Shown here: piece by piece, positions 51,349 through 61,832 of the stretch | How positions within the stretch are numbered: the first letter of the stretch is position 1 | Layout of the letters: each line of letters opens with the position of its first letter | Origin: Ectocarpus siliculosus | Lineage: Eukaryota > Sar > Phaeophyceae > Ectocarpales > Ectocarpaceae | DNA length: 64,000 nucleotides | Direction: 5' to 3' | NCBI GenBank assembly: GCA_000310025.1 | Contig: FN648484.1 | Location: 136,422-200,421, forward strand | Made by a program: the position numbers and the translations under genes | Notes under the pieces: model-generated | The model's database searches: none | What the model was told of the DNA's origin: nothing | What the model saw: only the letters and a program-made list of their open reading frames with translations

Positions 51349-54300
51349 ATGAAGAACGTCCCGGCGACCCCGAAGCTTTGCGACAACAGCCGCGTGTACT
51401 TCACGACTAAGGGGGCGCAGTACATGGCGCTGGACGTCGGTGGCGGCGGTCTGTGTGCTCTTCTCGGCGTCATCGCTGTGGCGATGGACGACGTAGGAAC
51501 TCCTTGTGAGGAGATTTTCGAAGCCGTCAGCGGCGAGCTCACAGACGTCATGACGGAGTACGTCCAGTCCCTCCGAGCCAACATCGTCAGCACGTGCGGC
51601 GACCAGTTCGCCTTCAAGGACGGTGAAGAGCTGGCTAGCTTCGACGACATCGTCCACGACCCGATGTGGGTGATTGCGACGAGGGCGATGTGGGAGCTGG
51701 TGACACTTCATCCAACTGGATATCTCGACGGAAGGGCGGTGTGGCTGTTGGCGAAGTTCCTCGGGTTGCACGGATTTAGGATAGTCAAGCACGAAGACGG
51801 CCACTTGGTCTCATGTGATGCCGGGGGCCCCATCTCCTCCGAAGAGTGCCCCACGATGCTGCACGACGGCTACGGGCACTTCAAGGCCCTGATTCCACTT
51901 CGAAGAATGCCAGGTAAGTTTCGTCTGTTTTTAATTGTATGTGTGCGCGTACATGATATGATCCGTGATATTTTTGATTTGAATTTAAAAACATATTTGA
52001 AGTTCACACTGCTCACGTTTGGCCAACGCATGGTTTGTTTTGCCACCCCCCCTTCAGGAGTTCCAGATAAATCAAGAGTACCATTTGCTTCTCGAAGAGA
52101 GTTTCGTGGACGGCACCGATGAGGAGGAGGCCGTTCCGGGGACGTCGGATTTGGAGACTTCGGACGGCACCGACGAGGTCACTGAATCGGCTGTCGCGGT
52201 AGATGTAGCCGGCACGGAGGCGTCTGATGGTGGATCGATGCCGAGCGCCCAATCGTCTGATTCCGGTGGGGGCGACAGTGACCTGGGGGCACGTGGAGCG
52301 TTTGGCGAAGATGCTGAGGTGCGCCTTGTTCGTTAATTCTCCTTGTGTAAAATTCTCCATAAAAAATAGTCGTCTAGTGGTCCGAACCACCGCATCGTTG
52401 TTGACAGACAGCAGCCATAGCACTGAACATACAAATCCATGGTCTCATTTCGTTGATTGAAAAATAGGGAGAAGAGGTAAAAGCGGCTACCCGTGTGTCC
52501 AGCAAGAGGAGCCACCCATGGGACGACAACGAGTATTGGGATGACGACGCCAACTACTACTCGGGTTGCACCATAGTTGGCGAAGACGGGTGGACTCTCG
52601 TCGGCAAGGAAGGTCGGCGAATGGGGTTGGAGACAACCTTGGCCTTCGACGAAGTGAGTCCCTGATACCCCAACCTGAAATACCAACCTGAAATACCAAC
52701 CTGAAAACCAAACCTGAAAACCCAACCTGAAAACCCAACCTGAAAACCCAACCTGAAAGCCCAACCTGAAATACCAACCTGAAAACCCAACCTGAAAACC
52801 CAACCTGAAAACCCAACCTGAAATACCCACCTGAAATACCAACCTGAAAACCCAACCTGAAAACCCAACCTGAAATACCAACCTGAAAACCCAACCTGAA
52901 AACCCAACCTGAAAACCCAACCTGAAATACCAACCTGAAATACCAACCTGAAAACCCAACCTGAAAACCCAACCTGAAATACCAACCTGAAAACCCAATG
53001 CTTTTCGTGAACACAGGCCTCGGGTTTGTACGACCTCACCAGTCCGAACAAATGCCAGCCTTTGTTCCTAGACCACGATGACGAAACCGATGAGAACGAA
53101 GCAGCGGAGGTGGACGAGGCTGTGGACGAGGTGGGCGAAGATGAAGCCGCAGACGAGGTTGACGAGGACGAGGAGGCTGAGGCCGAGGCTGGAGAGGAGG
53201 TGCAGCAGACTATCGTCGTACACGAAGGAACCACGATTTCCCCCTGGATGCTGGCTTTCTTTCTGCCGCTTCTGCTCGCCGTTGGGGCCGCTCTTTTCCT
53301 GGTGTTTCAGGCAGCCGTGACCTCTACCACCGTACTCCTTCGCATCGGCGAGGCATTCGCGTCGGTCAGCAACAACGGCAGCAACTCTGCCAACAACAAC
53401 AAGTGCAGCTCTCGTCGGCGGCGTGCAGCTCGTCGTCGCAAGACTGGTCGCACGGGGATCGCGGGGATCGGCAGGATTCTGAAATGCAGATTTGCAGGAG
53501 GGAGACGCTTCCGTCCTGCAAGGAGTCGTCGCAACGGAAGAGGTTTCTGGGCACGTGGTCAGAGGAGGAGTGAAGGCGAGCTTCTTGTGATGGACGATGA
53601 TTCTGCACGCATCTTCGGAATGGTGCTGGCGTTTCTGCGGGGAGGAGCGAAGTCGGGTGACCAACAACAGGTGTGTGCGTGTACCAGTTGATTTGTATTT
53701 TCATCACGCGACAAAACGGCAAGTCAAACAAGACACTTAATTTCTCCGAATGCTTGCTTGGTCGTTCCATCCCCGTCGTCCCATCCTTATCCTTTCTCGC
53801 AGACACAGGGGAGGCCAAAAAGGGACAGGCGTCCAGCAGGGGGGGTATTTGCCCCCGGTTGGGCACCCGATCCTGCCCCAAACGCGCGCAACGACAGCGC
53901 GAGAGAGTCCGAGGAGGATGGTGAAGATAGTGAAGACTCCGGGGATGCAGATGATGCCGCGTCTCTGGATGGAGTCAGCGATGGCAAAGAGTCTGAAGAA
54001 GATGAAGAGGACTCCGATGAAGACTCCGGTAAAGGACCTCGTGGTGCTGGTGGGGGAGCGGGTGGTGTGGCGTCAGCGGGTGATAAAAACTCCGATTTAG
54101 AGGACTCCGGGTATGCTCCCAGCGAGGCCGGCGACACCGATGGAGACAACGACGAAGATACCACCAGCGACGAGTGTTCCTCCACCGGCGGGGAAACTCG
54201 CTGCGAGGGGTGCGAAGAAGACTTCTATTGTGAACTGGTGGAGTGCCCCACGTACAATGCGCAGTATTGTCAGGACTGCGAGAACGACTTGTCTTCTGAC

Positions 54301-57300
54301 AAAGAGGTGAGCTGAACTCGTGGTAGTAATGAGCAGGTGAGGGCCGAAACCAAACTATATGCGCACAAAAGCTTCAAAGAAAACCCCGACCAAGCTTGTT
54401 TTTTCCTGTTTTGTTTTTCCTTGTTTTTTCACCGAACCACAGCGAACGTGTTCTAGGTGTCAGCGAGCGGACGATGATGGTGTTGGTGATTTTTCGACTG
54501 GGGGGGTCACCGATGGACCGGATGAGTACACCGACACAGAAAGTGGTAGCGTCTCTGGAAACTCCAAGCGACGTCGTCGATCTGCGGGGAAGAAAGATAA
54601 TTGCATTCCAAGAACTTCTAGCCCGAGAGAGTTGTTGATGGTGCCTAAAGACGACCAGCAGGCGAAACTTATGTTAAGTCTATACCGCAAAGCCCGCGAG
54701 ATGGAACGGAAACTTGCAGGAGAAAACAAGAGAATCAAGGAGGTAAGGAACCTCACCCTCCTCGACCTCACGGAAGCAGCAAGCTGCTTGGCCAAGGGCA
54801 GTCCCGTAAGAGAAGAGATCTGGCGGAAGTGCGAAAAGGAGAACTACGCCCTGTACGGTATCACCGTGCGTCGAGCCGGGCCAACCGGTGAGACGATTCC
54901 GGGGACCAAGGTTACATCAGACAAGGGTAGGCGGGGAGAGGTCGTGGAGGCAAAGATGGATGAAGGATACACCGTGTTCACCGTCGAGTGGTCGGAAGGC
55001 AAGAGCAACAGACGCAGCGCATATTCTACGGAGGACGTGCTTCGTACTCGCGATGATAACCAGGGCGTGGCGACACTTGAGGAGGCGAAGGAGAAAATGG
55101 GGGTGTTTCTACTTGCAACCTTGTGTGTTGTCAACGTCCAGGTTTACCGATTCATTACCAAGAACACCAAGTTGGAGACTGTGTCAGTGTCAAGTGAGAC
55201 ACGCCCCCTGTCCCGGGATATAAAAGTTGATATAATAAAAGGCCGGAATCACGCCTGGGAGGAGACGAAGAAAGCTCGTGCGGTGGACATGCTCATGGAC
55301 AATGAAGTCACGTTCTTGGACTCCTCTGTGGACAAAGGCTTGCGGGTGGAGATGGAAGAATCATCGTGCTTCGAAATGATGGGATTGATCAACGACGCCA
55401 GAGCTCACTTCACGGGTCTCGTGAGAAGCACGGAAGGTTTCCAAGACAAGCATCTAGCTTTCGTCAACCACTTTGTGAGGGGGGCGCAGGCGTCCTTTCG
55501 GCTGGGTCGACCCACCAACATGGCGTCGTCCATGATCCATCTTTCGGTGAACGAGCTTCCTCCCGGAGTCCAGGCCAAAACATTGAAGGAACAAGACACT
55601 CAGTTGTATCAACCCGGTGAGCCGACGTCTTTTGGCCTGGGGATGAGGTGTGTCTTGGCGAGGGCACGGGTGAAGGATTCAGAAGAGTTTGGTGACGGGG
55701 GATCTTCGACCTGCCAGTTTCTGATGAGGTATCCGTTGTACAGGCTTCTGGATCTTTCCCGGGCTGATAACCTTCCTCTGTGTCCGACAACGGAGCATTC
55801 GAATCATGTTTCACCAACACTTCGCCACAGAGATGCGTACAGTCAAGCGTTTTCTTCGCACAGTAAGCGGAAAGCGGATTTGGACGTGTTTGACATAATC
55901 AAGGGGGGATATCATTCTGTGTCGCAAGAGAAGCGGTCCGAAAAAAGTGTGATAGAGAATGAAAACGAGAGGATCGCATTTGGTGCGAAGTTCAATAAAG
56001 GCAGGACGCACTTGGTGGGAAGCGATGAATGTCTGCTAGGGTTTCTTTTACTTGAAGAACTCGTGTCTCGCAATGGGATAGACTCGTTCATGGAGAAGTT
56101 ACCCAACAAGGATGATATTGTCAAGATGTGCAATGAAGTACTTGAGATGAACCCACGCAAGCGCGAGAACGAGGATCATCTTTGTCCACCGAAGTTCAAA
56201 CTGAGGATTGAAGCGATCGTCGATGAACTGGTAGAAGGAAACAAGGTTACCAGATCGGATATTTCGTTGCTAAGTTGCTCTTTAACGGTGTTGGATTCTC
56301 TGCTTACCGCTGCCCTTCGAAAGCAAGACATTTTGGGACAGCTTGCAAAAGATTTGTACCGAATGAAGTGTAAGGACGTTCATGGCAACGACATTGCTAT
56401 TACCCGATGTCTTCTTCCCCGTTACTTCAAAAACAAGAAGGCACTCGAGAATTCCACATGTGGAGTAGTTGTGAACCATACAAAACATGAGAAGTGTGAG
56501 GGGGCGTATGCGGTTATGGCAGTCATTGGGAGGAAGGTGATGCGAAGGCTTCTTGAGAAGGAGGCGGAAAAGGACTTGGCAGAGCTCAGAAAGAAAGGGG
56601 GGTGTACCGAGAAAGACTTCGAGAGGGTGGCCGAGTCGTATTCTCTTACACCCCATTTGGGTCCCTTTGACGACAAAGGTCGTGTCTTCACACCCAGTCA
56701 AGTGACGGGTATGTACAAATGGTTGGGGCAGCGCACAATGGGCCTTTCGCATTTTGGCACTCACATCATCCGCAGTAATCACGCGACGGCGGTGGCGATG
56801 TACTGTGTGAGGACAGGGCTGTCGCACGATGACCAGGCGGTGAAGGATTTGTTTGCTTTGGCGAGACACGGTGATAAGCAGAGGATTCGGTTTTATACGA
56901 AAGTCAAAGGTAATACGCCAAATTCGTGTGATTTCCTGACTAATTTAAGTGGTGCCCTTCCCTCACTTCGTCGCCTCGGGGAGGGGGGGGGAGTCAAGAC
57001 TTCTGAGAAAAAGGTGGCGTCACTGAGTGATGTTGAAGTAGGTCTTTCGGGTCTCTTTGCCTTCGAGGATGCTGAGTTCGACAAATCCGGGGCGTTGGCA
57101 CGTGGGAAACCGGTGATGGGTGACGGGGCATATAGAAAGTTGGATGTGGTCGAGATGGATGATGAAGAGAAGGACTTGGTTAGGCAGGAGCGAAAGGCTA
57201 CCAGGAAAGCTAATATTGCGATTGAAGAAAAACGGAGAAAGAGGCCAAGACGGCCCTGTATGAAAATAAGGTGGACACCGGTGCGAAGTCGGGTGGTCGG

Positions 57301-57439
57301 AAGAAGGGGGGAGTTCGCGCTGACAAGCTTGAGTATCGCAAGAGTGCGTTTGCCAAAAAATTATCAGTTGGTTTTGAACGCAAGTAAGCTGAAAAGGTTG
57401 GAAAAGGGCAAGAAGCCCAAGCGGATGACGTTGGAGTAG
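51349..57439 (+). CDS. Composite tyrosine recombinase: OTU-like domain, TM segment, PHD-like finger, YR domain; probable Crypton-like element
   Basis: Exons with compatible phases: 51349-51913, 52077-52318, 52468-52653, 53017-53670, 53803-54306, 54443-57439 (about 1715 residues). The Met at 51349 is the first usable one in frame. Residues 1-190 resemble an OTU cysteine protease, with candidate Cys36 in GGLCALL and His177 in GYGHFKAL, but lack the usual DGNC. Exon 4 encodes an acidic run, a hydrophobic helix (about 404-438), then an Arg-rich stretch. A Cys8 PHD-like finger (from 683) spans the exon 5/6 junction: CEGC, then CQDC, then CSRC. The C-terminal half has tyrosine-recombinase boxes: Arg1343 in LLTAALRKQDIL, His1491-x-x-Arg1494 in THIIRS, His1526 in ARHGDK and Tyr1535 in FYTK. 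Such enzymes cut and rejoin DNA through the Tyr. There is no reverse transcriptase, so Crypton-like rather than DIRS-like. One product or several is unknown. The first donor/acceptor pair is the least certain. Confidence 0.85.
52668..52998. repeat. Intronic 13-bp minisatellite
   Basis: About 25 head-to-tail copies of ccaacctgaaaac or ccaacctgaaata fill the intron between the exons ending at 52653 and starting at 53017. Only two or three unit variants occur, in irregular order. Because 13 is not a multiple of 3 and stops are absent, the minus strand shows three long spurious repetitive ORFs here. Confidence 0.97.
57228..57232 (+). other. Possible one-base frameshift in the recombinase 3' end
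   Basis: In the A5 run the annotated frame continues with a strongly basic, unstructured sequence to 57439. The other frame, reached if the run were A6, continues as acidic/basic codon-like sequence (TEKEAKTALYENK, then RADKLEYRKSAFAKKL) to a TAA at 57385-57387. Either one base is missing here, through sequence error or mutation, or the annotated frame is genuine. Confidence 0.4.
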
Positions 57440-57440
57440 T

Positions 57441-57719
57441 TTGAAGAATGATCAAAAGACTGTTAGAGTTGCGTTCCACGACAACGTCAAGCGATTTTTA
57501 CACTCGGCGAATCCTGGGGAGAAGGACTTTTTGGATGGATTTTATTTGAATTTGATCGACGGGAAAAGTAGGCCCGGGAGTAAAGCAGTTGCTTACGCGA
57601 GGGAACATCGGATTGAGTGGAGTTACCACGATTGGTCTACTGGGAATGTTTGTGTTAGCGTACCACAGGAGAAAAAGGGTGGTAAGAAGAGGAAGTTGGT
57701 TGAGGAGGGGGAGGGTTAG
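57441..57719 (+). CDS. Small basic-tailed ORF after the recombinase, unknown function
   Basis: I do not recognise this ORF. It is open from TTG 57441 to TAG 57717-57719, in a third frame relative to the upstream gene, with the tail KKGGKKRKLVEEGEG, a nuclear-localisation-like basic cluster. Composition is protein-like (VRVAFHDNVKRFLHSANPG, RIEWSYHDWSTGNVCVSV). With no ATG near the start, it may be a downstream exon or frameshifted continuation of the recombinase rather than a separate gene. The polyadenylation signal at 57798 lies beyond it, which favours one transcript. Confidence 0.35.
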   Translation: MKNDQKTVRVAFHDNVKRFLHSANPGEKDFLDGFYLNLIDGKSRPGSKAVAYAREHRIEWSYHDWSTGNVCVSVPQEKKGGKKRKLVEEGEG

Positions 57720-57797
57720 TGATGGCGAGGACCGTTCTTTTACGTACGTTCAGGTTTGAAATTTAACCTGTGTTCCTTGGTCATTGTGACACAGCAC

Positions 57798-57803
57798 AAT
57801 AAA
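57798..57803 (+). terminator. Candidate polyadenylation signal for the recombinase transcript
   Basis: AATAAA lies 359 bases after the long ORF's stop and 79 bases after the small ORF's stop. No gene on the plus strand lies between. Confidence 0.45.
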
Positions 57804-59783
57804 GAAGAGTGCCAAACATTTTCAATTTCAGCTTTAATTCAAGTTTGAAACCAGTTCCGGGTGATACAGCAGTACTGCACGCACACGAATCCTTTTCTAA
57901 ATGGCGTTCTCGGCCCGCACGCAAAGTTCAGGTATAGGTGTATCGCCTGGCAAATATTGTGCACCTCGTTAGTGTTCGTTTGCCAGAAAGTGACGAGCTC
58001 GGCGTCGGAGATTTTTTTTTTTGTTTCTTGGTAGATCTCAACTTTACCCCACGTTCAATGCACCGCAAGACGTCTCTACCCCTTTCGTGGGCTACCTCTG
58101 CGCTGCCACCTCGGCCGCTACATATCAGTTCTCGCAGTTAGAACCCAAATCAATTGGTTCGCCCGCCTTAGTCTGCGTCTCCGGTTCAAACCGCAATGTA
58201 GGAACACACCTGTTGATAGAACGCGATGAGCGAGTGGGACAAAGAGAGGGCTACAAGGCACCCGCTCGGGCGGTGGGCGGTGGGTGCGGTGTGACTGAAT
58301 CCCACCCCAGTACCAGTACGGATCAGTATCAATCGTTTCCTTCGCTTCTAGACGTGGATCTCTCACAGCACCTGTCGCCTTTCCGACATTTGCAGCAGGT
58401 CCCACATAACCGTGCAGGTGAGTGAGCCCCCTTCTTGGTGTGAGTATGTTGACACGGGCTGATGGTCTGTCTATAAGGGAAGGACGTCGTTGAAAAATGG
58501 AGAGATGAAACACCGCGCATCTTAGTCAATTTTGTTGCGAGACTATGTTCAGTTCCCTCTTTGGGTAGCCTTCGTGTTGGGTGCCTGGGGTTTCATTGGA
58601 AACATCGATGCCTTGGGACGCGGAATATCCCATTTCGCGGGTGAGATTTGGTCATTAGCAGCACCGGTGTACACATGTATGTCACGGGGTTACGCGTAGA
58701 CAATCTCTTGAAGCCTGAAGACCCTTGTTGAAGACCCACTTGGTTTATTAATGCGGGCAGCAGCTTGTTGTAGCTCTCGCAGCGTGGATGGCATGGACCG
58801 AAGTATGGACCCGCAACAAAAAAATCAGCCGGCAGTACGAGTGGTGCTCACGTGCTCACACCTCATACCACAACTCGAATGGCTCTTCATTTGAAAGTTC
58901 AGCCGTTTAGGGCTTTTCCGGAAAAAAAATTGTCGTTAGGTACTACAGCAAGCCGTCGACGTAGCATACAGGAAGAAGGTGCGGGTGCTTGGGGCGCGGG
59001 GCTAGGCAGGTGTTTTGGGATTGCCTGCCCCGTCAACGCCAATCTACAGCAGATATCGCGTTGCGGGAAATAAGCTGTAGACTAGATCTATCTGAATAGT
59101 CCAGAATCTTAAAAGAGAGGAATAAATAAAAAAAGAGGGAGAATTATTTGTTCCTCAAGTCTCCCATAAGCTTGTATCGAACAACAAGGAGCACACACAT
59201 TGCGTTAGTTCCCTGCAGACGATTGTCGTCCACTTCACAACTCCACATCCCGTTCTTCTCCATTTTCAGACTGCCCGCCACACCATCCGGATTTCCATCG
59301 TAGAGAACTGCGGTGAGAATAGCTGTAGGGACCGCGTAATTAGCTGTGGGGACGGTTGCCTGACTTTCTTTTCGTATGATATGTGGCACAAACACCCTTT
59401 CGCGATGGCCAGGACAATGGGCTGGCTGCGTCTACTTCTCCGACGGAGTATAGTTGCCTTGGCCGCGTACCTCAGGGATTACGCAGCCAGCAGCCGCAGG
59501 CGAAAATGTCCGGTGTCGGGGCAAAATTTCAGGCATTTGGCTGATACCACCAGATCGCATGCTCTTCATGCTTGTTTGGATGCCTGACATGCCTAGCCTG
59601 GATAAGGTAACATATCTGCCACATGCCTGAGACTTGCCTGATATCTTCCCTCAACGGAAATTACACTCGTTAGTCCCCCGTTAGTCCAAGGGTCGGTTCG
59701 ATGATGTCGGGATCTGTGTGAACACACCACACACCACACACCAACCAACCAACCAACAAATAACATGTACAGGGCCGTTCTAG
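57804..59783. other. Intergenic, mostly non-coding
   Basis: No exon was convincingly recognised. A run of T (58010-58021) and an AATAAATAAA string (59121-59130) are present. A minus-strand open stretch at 59144-59395 is described separately. Confidence 0.4.
59144..59395 (-). CDS. Possible terminal exon or remnant, unknown product
   Basis: I do not recognise it. The minus-strand frame ends VRYKLMGDLRNK then a stop; upstream are VLYDGNPDGVAGSLKMEKNG and MWSCEVDDNRLQGTNAM, which look like genuine coding sequence with balanced composition. AG acceptors occur just upstream (ctacag and caccgcag on the minus strand). No further exons were linked, so it is either the last exon of a gene I could not trace or a fragment. 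Confidence 0.25.
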   Translation of the reverse strand: MFVPHIIRKESQATVPTANYAVPTAILTAVLYDGNPDGVAGSLKMEKNGMWSCEVDDNRLQGTNAMCVLLVVRYKLMGDLRNK

Positions 59784-59825
59784 AGGGCCGTTCTAAGCGA
59801 ACGAAAAAATTCCCGGATTTCCGTT

Positions 59826-59847
59826 GAGGGTTAGGGTTAGGGTTAGG
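59826..59847. repeat. Interstitial telomeric repeat (TTAGGG)3
   Basis: gagggttagggttagggttagg lies four bases inside the left terminal repeat of the element. It is an exact TTAGGG tract of about 3.5 units. Confidence 0.85.
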
Positions 59848-60602
59848 TGCTACAGCACGCCCACCCGAGTGAGAGACGTAGAAGGAGGACACGTCCTTGA
59901 AGGTTTCAGCTTCGGAGGTGGTCTATGAAGCAAGGAGTGGAAAACGTTGTGCGCTGATGTGTGTTCGTTGATATGCTCTTTTTTCATCCGTCTATCTGAT
60001 CGGGAACCGATCTCCGCGGCGCTTCCCATTGTCGATCATGGACTTTGAACAAGTCCGGGGCCGGCTCGTATATGTCATGGTATCCGTACATCTGGGTATC
60101 ATATCCTGCGTGCACAGTCAGTCATATCCTTGCCAAAGGATGTGACCCTTGCTTCAAGAGTCTTTAGGCACGTGTTACCATATCTTAGCAAGCAATAGAG
60201 CGGTACAGTGTATGAAGCCGCTTCGTTAGGCATATCTTTGTTCAAAGATATGGCTCTGATTTATAAGGTTCTCAGAATAGAAAGCCAACGGACATTCGTA
60301 GGTCGGAGGATCTTTAGTGAAGGGATCGGCATGGCTTATGCCGCCCTTCCCCGTCACTCTCTTCCCTTTCCCCTTTGTTCCTTGAGCGAGTGGAGCGAGC
60401 GAGAGAAAAGAATAAGCAACAGATTCATATCAACTGGACAGGAACTCACAGCCTGCTTACAGTGGTCGGGCCTGGACCCACACTGCACATCAAAACACAC
60501 CACACTGGCTTCGATCGGTTGCGACACACGTGAGTCAGCTTCAGCTCCGTTTGAATACATACTGCTTTTCGTCTTTATTTCTCCCAGTGATCGTTTTCCC
60601 TC

Positions 60603-61832
60603 ATGGTTCGCACCACGGATGGCTGCGTCGACTCAGCGGCCGCCAGCCCATCACTAAGCACGGATACGCAAGACAGTAAGCAGGATGCTTCTGGTAGCTC
60701 TCATGCATCAAGCGCAGCCGGACACATAGGTAGTGCAACTTCATCGGACAACTTGCGCGATCACGGATCGCTCACGCACCACAACCTAGAGAGCAGCGCA
60801 GACATTGAAACCTCTGCACTGCGCCTTGCATCCACGTCACCGTTGAGACTGCTCCACCTTGGTACCACTACTCGTAGTACTGCTACCTCACCGCATGGCA
60901 CCCTGCCTAGGAGGCCCACGTCGTGCCCGACATCTATTCATTCGACAATTTTCACCCTCGGGGAATCTGTAGCCAATAATGTCCCGCCGCCCGGCGTGTC
61001 GCCAAAAAGCGAACCGGCCGCCGGCACTTCGTCTCTCTACGAAACTCTACTGCTTGCACTAGAGGGGGAGCTGAGTGCATCACCCTCGCCACCATTGCAC
61101 CACGACGACACCAATTTGAAACGCGAGGACACCAGGGGTAGCGTGACACCTCACACTCCGCCATCACCAACCGCCGAAACTCAGAACATGCCTGCACACA
61201 ATGTCTGCAATTCACCGAGGGGGCCCGAAAGGCTGCGCATCGCTCGCTCATCACCTGCCATGGCCTCACCCACTATTCGTTCTCACGAACGACTACTGGC
61301 CGGCCGAAACGCTGTATCCACTGTACCATCCATTTCTACCCCGGTGCCGTGCACCGTAAGCACTCCATCACCCACCGCCACCGCTGGCATTTCACATCAG
61401 TTCCAAGTTGTTGGGCGCGTCACATCCATCACCGCAGCGCTCCAAGATGCATCGCCCGACGACACTGCACGAGATGAACCGCGCACCAATCCCTCCTACC
61501 ATCACGCTGGCAATGCTCTAAACCCCTTTGCCACGCCACAGCGCCCCATCAACTCCCACCCTTCGCTCTCCAACGTGTCAAGAGACCGCTTCCGCTCTTC
61601 CCGACACGACCTGTCAAAATCAGAACAACGACAGCGAACGGGCTACAAGCTACGGCGCGACAAAACCGACACTCTTCGCGCACATCACACGACACTCAGC
61701 GACACAGTGCTGCAATCGACACACCTGCCAAGACAGCAACTGAGAATGCTCTGTGGAGGGCGATACGGGTGCCCGCGGTTGATTAGAGTGAAGTTGCCCG
61801 GTGTGGTGGTGTTGTTCGGTGATACATCCTGA
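60603..61832 (+). CDS. Ser/Thr/Pro-rich 409-residue protein inside the TIR element, unknown function
   Basis: A single uninterrupted 409-codon frame starts at ATG 60603, the first in-frame Met. It is dominated by Ser, Thr, Pro, Ala and His, with few hydrophobic residues until the tail (LPGVVVLFGDTS), and a basic stretch near residues 330-360 (RDRFRSSRHDLSKSEQRQR). This predicts a largely disordered, possibly nucleic-acid-binding protein. No signal peptide, membrane helix, zinc finger or catalytic motif is visible. Its confinement between the terminal repeats suggests an element-encoded accessory protein. Being open for 1.2 kb in compositionally biased DNA could also be partly chance. Confidence 0.45.
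   Translation: MVRTTDGCVDSAAASPSLSTDTQDSKQDASGSSHASSAAGHIGSATSSDNLRDHGSLTHHNLESSADIETSALRLASTSPLRLLHLGTTTRSTATSPHGTLPRRPTSCPTSIHSTIFTLGESVANNVPPPGVSPKSEPAAGTSSLYETLLLALEGELSASPSPPLHHDDTNLKREDTRGSVTPHTPPSPTAETQNMPAHNVCNSPRGPERLRIARSSPAMASPTIRSHERLLAGRNAVSTVPSISTPVPCTVSTPSPTATAGISHQFQVVGRVTSITAALQDASPDDTARDEPRTNPSYHHAGNALNPFATPQRPINSHPSLSNVSRDRFRSSRHDLSKSEQRQRTGYKLRRDKTDTLRAHHTTLSDTVLQSTHLPRQQLRMLCGGRYGCPRLIRVKLPGVVVLFGDTS

Noticed and set aside
51264-51405. Alternative upstream ATGs (51248 and 51265) with Lys/Gln/Glu-rich frames
   Set aside because: Both frames stop before or within the OTU-like region; only the frame from 51349 continues, although an upstream frameshifted extension cannot be excluded.
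52668-52998. CRISPR-like appearance of regularly spaced short repeats
   Set aside because: Units are contiguous 13-mers without unique spacers, inside a eukaryotic intron.
52333-53234. Three overlapping minus-strand ORFs with repeated GFQVGFSGWVFRL-like units
   Set aside because: They are the reverse translation of the 13-bp minisatellite and of coding exons on the other strand; a 13-bp period without stops is open in all three frames.
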